This document shows positions 57,511 to 64,000 of a DNA stretch of 64,000 nt, in pieces; position 1 is the first letter of the stretch, and every line of letters begins with the position of its first letter. The DNA is from Pelobates cultripes (lineage: Eukaryota > Chordata > Amphibia > Anura > Pelobatidae). The position numbers and the translations under genes are program-made. Location of the stretch: contig OW240916.1 of assembly GCA_933207985.1 (NCBI GenBank), positions 311,660,767-311,724,766 on the forward strand. The letters run 5' to 3'. A model generated the notes under the pieces. That model had not been told where the DNA came from, did no database searches, and worked only from the letters and a program-made list of their open reading frames with translations.

Positions 57511-58059
57511 CTGCAAGATAGCAAAAGAGGCGGTAGAGAGGTATTTAGATTCATGATAGGCACAAATGCTGACTGATTGGTAGTCTGCAACACAAAACTA
57601 TGAAATAAGAGTGCATAGTTTTAGGAGTTTGCTCCCAAAAATACCAGCAGATTTATTTCAAATACAAATTTACATTTTATTTTACATCTATTTTTTTTTT
57701 CTAAAATGTATGTTTGTCTTTGTAAACAATGCTTTCTTACATTTTAGGTGTGTTTCGACACAGGAGTCATATCAGTTTAGAATCCCAGAGTTCTCTGAAT
57801 ATTTCTTATATGTTTAATCTACTGGTATTTCAACTATTATACACATTGTTTGACTATCAAGACACTAAATGTGGTTTTTAAGGTCCATTGATTTTATTAC
57901 ACACTTAATAGGATGGGTTATTACAACAGTCTAACATATGACTTAGATTCAGGGTAAGAACATAATAATGTGCATTGTTAGAATAATTCATGCTATGTTA
58001 TGTTTTCTGTTTAAAGTTATAAAGTTATTTTATATATAACCCATAGTTGTCAAACATTA
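57511..58059. other. AT-rich spacer
   Basis: No gene recognised. Confidence 0.45.
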
Positions 58060-58490
58060 CGTGGTGTTTGTAAAGAGATATTCTTGAGCGGAGAGGACTG
58101 GATATAAACAAGGAAAGACGAGACGGGGGGTTTTGATAGAAACAATTAAATACAGAAAGGGAACTAACACAGTAAAGGAAGAGACTATATTTAAAAGAAG
58201 AGAAACTACCACAACAAGAGGACATAGTCTTAAATTAGAGGGACAAAGGTTTAAAAATAATATCCGGAAGTATTACTTTACTGAGAGGGTAGTGGATGCA
58301 TGGAATAGCCTTCCAGCTGAAGTGGTAGAGGTTAACACAGTAAAGGAGTTTAAGCATGCGTGGGATCGGCATAAGGCTATCCTAACTATAAGATAAGGCC
58401 AGGGACTAATGAAAGTATTTAGAAAATTGGGCAGACTAGATGGTTCTTATCTGCCGTCACATTCTATGTTTCAATGTTTCTATGTATGTT
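58060..58490 (+). pseudogene. CR1-type LINE 3' end, plus strand
   Basis: An uninterrupted frame of 87 codons (58133-58396) contains FKRRETTTTRGHSLKL, YYFTERVVDAWNSLP and HAWDRHKAILT and ends in a stop followed by the GGGCAGACTAGATGG terminus and an ATGTTTC-type tail. It is the least damaged copy of this family in the window. Confidence 0.85.
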
Positions 58491-59480
58491 TCCAAGTTGT
58501 CTGTCTCTGGATGGTGGTAACACTTTGCTTTTAAATTGACTAATTAGATAGCCTATATAAGTTCAGTGGTAACTGTATAAGATACTCTATTGTAATACTG
58601 GTTAGGACGTCTTTACTCCTATGATCTCTTCATGCAGTTCCTACAGGACTGCAGGCTGTACATTCAAGTTACAAATATTCCATTGCACCTTATAGTAAAT
58701 GTGCTCATTTGGCATAGGAGCTGATGACTGCAGAGGCCATTGGAGTACACTGAACTCATAGTCATTTGCTTGAGATGACATCTGTTTATGAACTAACTCA
58801 GGCCAGAACATGAGTAGAACATGAGTAGAAAGAGGATATTAATGGATAAACATGGTCAGCAAAAGGTGTGCTGTGCTATTTAAACAAAGCTTAGTTGGTC
58901 CGATGTGCAGAGCAGTGGAGGTTTGTCCATACGGTAGTGTTGTACCATAAAACTGTTGTAAAAAAAATGTCAGAAAAATGTATACATTGCTATAAAGAAT
59001 TAGTAAGTTAACACTTTCCCAAAGATAAACAATGTCAATAGTGTTTACCTTTGGGAATGTGTGAACTTGCAAATTTATATTATAAATAATAAATATATTC
59101 TCTAATCTCCCTTATACTTCTTCCATTTTAGCACAGACCGAGTCACTCATAATGAAAGATGAGTGTCTGTTTAAGCAGTTAAGGGCAACTGGTCATGTGT
59201 AGAAGTTAGCTTATTTCTGAGCTTTGTTCAATCAGAGAGCACCTCAGACGTGCTCAGTATGTCCCAGGAGGTGATTTTTTTAAGTTCTCCGTTTAACGCA
59301 CAGCAGGGTGTCTGAATTGAGTGGCTGTTCAAAATTCTTAATTCCTTAAAGGACACAGCCTTAGTTTAATTGTTTTGTACTTAAGCAAAATAAACAATGA
59401 ATATTCACTCAAGGATGCATGGACCCTGGCTCAGCCCTGAGCCAGCCCAGACAACAGCATTGAAAAAAACAAGACTGTCC
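58491..59480. other. Spacer without recognised genes
   Basis: No motif-bearing ORF. Confidence 0.45.
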
Positions 59481-60240
59481 AGCATAAACCTTTAAGCCCA
59501 CAGATAATTTATTAGGGTGCCAAAGAAAAAAAAAGGTGATGTTTCGGCCATGCACTCCCTTTCTGAAACTTTTGGTGTTTTGTCCGGCCTATATCCTCCC
59601 AGGTACTTCCTTGTTCTGTCAACAATTGTGACCTGGGTGCTAGGTTACCACACACAACTGCTGGTTCACAGGCTTCCCAGTTTGGGCATGTGTTTCAGCA
59701 TCGGTGGAATCTGTTCATTGAGTTGGGAGCCTGACCCTTGGTCAACCTCCCCCAGTTCTCTGCTATTTAATATTGTACATTGAGCCTATGTTCCTGTCAC
59801 ATATTCATCCACTTGGAAAAATGTGGTTAATGACATTTACTGTCCACACAGGAAAAGTTGTGCCGAGCAGCAACCAAATCCACAGAAGGGTTAATGTTGA
59901 GCAGCAATTATGCAAATGGAAACTTGGTAACTGCCTTTGGGGTCAAAGGCCGGTTACAGCCCATCAGATCTAGAGGAGGGATATTTAGGCCCAGTTCTCA
60001 TCCTGCTCAGTGCCCTGTTGTGTTTTTCCTTGTGGTTGTCCAAGAGCGTTTTATTGATTCTGGTAATTCTGGTTATTTGACTTTGGCATTGTTTTTGACT
60101 TCCCTGTTTTCTGGCATCCCTGACCCCTGGCTTTTCCTTATCGTTGTGTCTCTTTCTGTATCCCTTGACCTCGGCTATTCCTGACTATTCTTCGGTACGT
60201 TAGTCCGGCCATTCGTACGTCTGGTATACGTTACCTATCA
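59481..60240 (+). repeat. Unclassified repeat block, LTR-like in part
   Basis: The first 100 bp contain AGGTGATGTTTCGGCC, whose reverse complement GGCCGAAACATCACC looks like the GAAAC end of a degenerate hammerhead. The segment 59850-60240 has TATA-like TATTTAGG and repeated TGACCTCGGC/CCTGAC motifs reminiscent of amphibian LTRs. Boundaries were not found. Confidence 0.35.
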
Positions 60241-60289
60241 GTCCTCCTGTGTTACACAACTCTACATGCTGGATCATTCTGTAATCCTG

Positions 60290-60610
60290 ACAGTTCCGTT
60301 GAGCTACATATTTACTTTGATGCAGTATGTTCAACCACACTACATATTTACTTTGGTCCAGTACATTTGGCCTGTGTTTGGCCACGCTACACATTTGCTT
60401 TTGTTTTTGTACATTGGATCTACATTGAGCTACATATGCACTTTGGTTTAGTGCATTAAGCCTACTGCATATTCATTTTGGTTTCAGTACATTTGGCCTA
60501 TGTTTGGCCACGCTATGTATTCACTTTGCTTCAGTACTTTCAGCCATGCTACATTTTCACTTTGGTTCAGTACATTTGGCTTATCTTTTAACGCATTTTT
60601 ATTACTTTAT
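60290..60610 (+). repeat. Imperfect 50-60 bp tandem repeats
   Basis: Units share CTACATATTTACTTTGGT, CAGTACATTTGGCC and TGTTTGGCCACGCTA. About five diverged copies. Confidence 0.7.
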
Positions 60611-61876
60611 TTTTAAGCCTCGTTTGGCTACACAACCTGTCATTAGACATTTACATATCAATTTGTTGTATCATCTATATCATTTTATCAGTTGCATCCA
60701 TGTGGTGTTTATCTGCATGATACTGAGTGGCTGTATTTGCTTAGACAGGCTGCACTGTACTGGGAGTTTTGTTACTGTGGAGCTTTGCCAGACAGGCAGT
60801 TACACCGCAATTTATTGCTGTGGAGCTATGTGGTGCATATATTTTGTGTGGTTTTTTTTCTGTTTTGTGTTTTTTTTTTTTATATGGTACGAGGGATTTT
60901 TGTTAAAAAAAATCCACACATTCTAATTACATCAATTGTGTTTTTCATAATTACTCTTCTTGTGTGCTACCAATGCAAAGCAGTATAACACGATTCTCAG
61001 GCTAAGATCACTTGTATTGTATGGTATTAACACTGATGTCTATAATTTTGCAGAAACCATTCCTTTTACATCATTGTGTAATACCCACGTCAGGACCTTC
61101 CTCTGCCCACAGCACATGCTCTGTGGTTGTGATGGGAGGAGAGCAGAAGGACTTCCTGTGGGACCATCTTTTCTACTCTCCCTTGTCAGTCAATGCCTCA
61201 GCACGAGAATTTATTTTTTATTTTTATAAGTGTAAACAATTCATTAAAGGTGTATTTTCAAACACAATTTTGCAATATGCTGCATCCTTTACATTTAAGC
61301 TCTGCAGGGTGAGAATCGGAGACTTGGAAGAGAGAATCCATAGCTACTAGATGCACAGTAATTTCTATTACCTTGTGAGTGCATCATTTTACTATTTTAT
61401 ACTCATATGTTTTGATATACTATTCAATGTTTGGTTCTTTTGTATGTTCTGTCTGTAGAATTTTGGTTTTATATTTATATTAAAGATTTGGGAGGAAGCA
61501 GACAATTAGATAATAAGAGGGTAACATATCCTTTTAATATTGTTCTAATTATATTATTGTTAGATTTCTTGTGGGGTTCACATTTTTGCTTTAGATTTTG
61601 ATTGAGGTGTCTGTCTAAAGCACCATACAGATGCACTAACCAGTGCTAAAAAACTGAAGTATATAAGGGAAGTATAATTTAATTTATTTTTAAAAAATAT
61701 TTTACAATTTTCTATATAATGCATTTAAAACAATTGGGGCATTTCCCCCTCATAATTTTCTTTTAACCTTTTCACTAGCTAGAACTTTTGGTCAAAAATA
61801 TATCAGCATAACATTTATTTGAAATATGGTGTAAATAGTTAGCACATAACATATACTACAACATCATTGTTATACT
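60611..61876. other. Spacer without recognised genes
   Basis: Frames at 60504-60988 and 61012-61350 show no motif. Confidence 0.5.
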
Positions 61877-61878
61877 TA

Positions 61879-62793
61879 CCGTATATACTTGAGTATAAGT
61901 CGACCCGAATATAAGTCGAGATCCCTAATTTTACCCCAAAAAACTGGGAAAACTTATTGACTCGAGTATAAGACTAGAGTGGGAAATGCAGCAGCTACTG
62001 GTAAATTTCTAAATAAAATTAGATCCTCAAAAATTAGATTAATTTAATTTATTTACAGTGTGTGTATATAATGAATGCAGTGTTTGTATGTATATAATGC
62101 AGTGTGTTTGTATGAATGCAGTGTGTTTGTATGAATGCAGTGTGTGTATGAATGGTGTATGTGATGCAGAGCCTTGGTGGGGGGTGGGCATTTTTTTTAA
62201 AATTATTATTATTTTAAAATTATTTTTTTTTAAATTATTAATATTTTTATTTTATTATCATTTAAATTTTTATTTTTATTTTTTTATTTTATTTTTTTTG
62301 TCCTCCCTCACTGCTTGATACATAGTCAGGGAGGGGGCTCTCATTCTCTGGTGGTCCAGTGGCATTGGCTGTGTAGGAGGGGGGCTGGCAAAGAGTTGTT
62401 ACTTACCTTTCCTGCAGCTCTTGTCAGCTCCTTTCTCCTCCGGTCCGGTCAGCTCCCCTGTCAGCTCCACTGCAAGTCTCGTGGTCTGACCCCGCGGCTC
62501 TCGCGAGACTTACAGTGGAGGAGAAGGGAGCTGACCGGAATGGAGGTGAAGGGGAGCTGACGGACCGGAGGAGAGAGAAGGGAGCTGACAGGAGCTGCAG
62601 GAAAGGTAAGTTACAGCTCTCTGCCAGCCCCCAACAGGACCGCCGGGCTTGTAGTGAGCCTGGCGGTCCTGGTCTGTATTATGGCAATGTAAGTTGCCAT
62701 AATACAGACAGTGACTCGAGTATAAGATGAGTGGGGGTTTTTAAGCACAAAAAAATGTGGTGAAAAACTCGTCTTATACTCGAGTATATACGG
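61879..62793. mobile_element. TA-flanked foldback MITE
   Basis: Ends CCGTATATACTTGAGTATAAG (left, first 20 bases) and the reverse complement at the right are long inverted repeats; TA lies at 61877-61878 and 62794-62795, as in Tc1/mariner-type insertions. Further TATAAG/CTTATA motifs repeat just inside both ends. The interior has an AT-rich block (62195-62300) and a GC-rich palindrome of about 230 bp (62400-62620) with GAGCTGAC/GTCAGCTC pairs, plus a small stem at 62676-62707. Confidence 0.88.
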
Positions 62794-62817
62794 TATATTG
62801 CTTTTTAGACATTAAAC

Positions 62818-62834
62818 TTATCTAAATGTTCATA
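62818..62834 (+). repeat. Left 17 bp target duplication of the Penelope-like foldback
   Basis: TTATCTAAATGTTCATA, identical to 63668-63684. Confidence 0.9.
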
Positions 62835-63667
62835 GACACAAAAGGAATAGAGAGTCGGCTGTGTATAATCTAGAATAAGAACAAAAAGAATACGTAGTGT
62901 AATACAGCTAGAAACAAATTATAGTGCGCTGATATAATAATGCACTCACAGGATTCAAATGGATAATGCGCCAAAAAGGTGCCTGCCCCCGTGGGCGGCT
63001 AAACGTCTCCACTCTCCACTGGAACTCCAAGCGGACCAAAATATGGAATGAGACTCCAATATAGGTAGGGTAAAATAAATATGCAGATTTATTTATAGAA
63101 AAATGACCAAATACATAGGCCACATAAATAAAATAAAATGAGGTCCTACGCGTTTCGTTCCTATGCAAAGGAACTTCCTCAGGGACCAAAAGCAAATAAT
63201 ACAGTAATTAAAAGCATTCAGATACAAAAAATGCATGCTTTTAATTACTGTATTATTTATGTGGCCTATGTATTTGGTCATTTTTCTATAAATAAATCTG
63301 CATATTTATTTTACCCTACCTATATTGGAGTCTCATTCCATATTTTGGTTTGCTTGGAGTTCCAGTGGAGAGTGGAGACGTTTAGCCGCCCACGGGGGCA
63401 GGCACCTTTTTGGCGCATTATCCATTTGAATCCTGTGAGTGCATTATTATATCAGTGCACTATAATTTGTTTCTAGCTGTATTACACTACGTATTCTTTT
63501 TGTTCTTATTCTAGATTATACACAGCCGACTCTCTATTCCTTTTGTGTCTATGTATATGTTGTAAAAGGTCAGGAACTGGGCTACGACCTTGAGAGGCTG
63601 TTGTAACTTTATCAGATAAGTATATTCGGATACCATTATACTATTTGAGGTATCATCTCTATACACA
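62835..63667. mobile_element. Penelope-like terminal-repeat insertion as a large inverted duplication
   Basis: The arms 62835-63223 and 63236-63549 are almost perfect reverse complements around a 12-base loop. The left arm has 66 extra bases (about 63132-63197) that carry the hammerhead-like motif. The right copy continues beyond the left arm to 63667, where the 17 bp duplication begins. Variable-length target duplications, inverted partial copies and hammerheads in the terminal repeats are known traits of Penelope-like elements; no coding sequence remains here, so the class rests on these traits. Confidence 0.72.
63142..63187 (-). ncRNA. Candidate type I hammerhead ribozyme
   Basis: Minus strand, in order: stem I strand GGTCC (63187-63183), core CTGAGGA (63182-63176), one A, stem II GTTCC/GGAAC (63174-63170 with 63161-63157) with an 8-base loop, core GAAA (63156-63153), minimal stem III CGCG (63152-63149), cleavage site TA (63148-63147), stem I strand GGACC (63146-63142). 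Stem I pairs over 5 bp and stem II over 5 bp. The core follows CUGANGA...GAAA...UH; position 7, which varies in nature, is G. The extra A before stem II is unusual. Tiny stem III loops are known for Penelope hammerheads. Confidence 0.6.
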
Positions 63668-63684
63668 TTATCTAAATGTTCATA
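63668..63684 (+). repeat. Right 17 bp target duplication of the Penelope-like foldback
   Basis: Identical to 62818-62834. Confidence 0.9.
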
Positions 63685-64000
63685 CTTTATTTTTCATTTA
63701 TTCATCTTTTACAGAATTTTTTGGGGGTAATGAAACACTTTAGACAATATACATTGTCCTTTATTTTGCTATTTTTCACACAGGGTCTGAACTGTTAGAA
63801 TAAAAACTAAATGAATTTTTTCTCATTTACAAAAAGAATGTCAAATAGCCTGCTTTTAGTTATATGTAAGACCTTGATGGCATAACTAGCAATACTACTT
63901 ACTAAAATGTATACAACTACGTAAAAAGGATTTCTGCATTCAAGAATAATGACACATGCAGTAAGTACAGGTAAATCATATATTTCTGAAATAAAGGTAT
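63685..64000. other. AT-rich spacer
   Basis: No gene recognised. Confidence 0.45.

Noticed and set aside
1..64000. Host protein-coding exons or tRNA/rRNA genes
   Set aside because: No frame outside mobile elements shows domain-like conservation with splice context, and no cloverleaf with A and B boxes or rRNA core was recognised.

Overview
This window is non-coding eukaryotic DNA built largely from transposable elements. I found no host exon, tRNA, rRNA or CRISPR array. The mixture (Penelope-like, Ngaro/DIRS, L1/Tx1, L2 and CR1 LINEs, LTR elements, hAT and TTAA-ended MITEs, AT-rich spacers with microsatellites) is what amphibian genomes look like. A large, repeat-rich frog genome is the best inference; the species cannot be set from the sequence alone.

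Layout. 1-4025: a young LTR retrotransposon, entered at the end of its 5' LTR, with one long degraded ORF full of minisatellites and no pol. 4272-4871: a MITE. 4880-7340: LINE pieces. 9000-10340: a 'GCGCTGTACA' repeat and two abutting antisense LINE ends. 11028-13390: an LTR-like block and MITEs. 14570-17400: a hAT foldback, a solo LTR with its target duplication, and a second hAT foldback with its target duplication. 18075-20746: a DNA-transposon scrap and a hAT element. 21409-24933: an internally deleted Ngaro/DIRS-like element with split direct repeats A1-B1-A2-B2. 26390-27311: a pyrimidine repeat and an inverted minisatellite. 28279-33770: MITEs, an L1 end, a 303 bp hAT foldback, and probable Penelope scraps. 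34048-35340: a 5'-truncated L1 with a 16 bp target duplication. 38810-42720: a pair of 89 bp direct repeats and an antisense Penelope RT remnant. 43034-44412: an ORF1-only L1-like insertion between 16 bp repeats. 45330-47673: a nearly complete but broken L2 LINE. 48447-57502: a MITE, a composite hAT-like element carrying a CA-rich array, a CR1 end, and a hAT element whose array holds a 170 bp copy of neighbouring DNA. 58060-60620: a CR1 end and poorly classified repeats. 61879-62793: a TA-flanked foldback. 62835-63667: a Penelope-like inverted duplication with a 17 bp target duplication and a hammerhead-like motif.

Nothing forms an operon or pathway. The coding pieces are separate mobile-element genes: RT, endonuclease, RNase H, tyrosine recombinase, an SGNH-hydrolase-like ORF and L1 ORF1p. 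All carry stops or frameshifts except the L1-type ORF1. Strongest leads: the hammerhead-like Penelope foldback, the Ngaro-like element, the ORF1-only element, and the filler copy inside the hAT element. Element family names rest on protein motifs and termini read by eye, without a database search.
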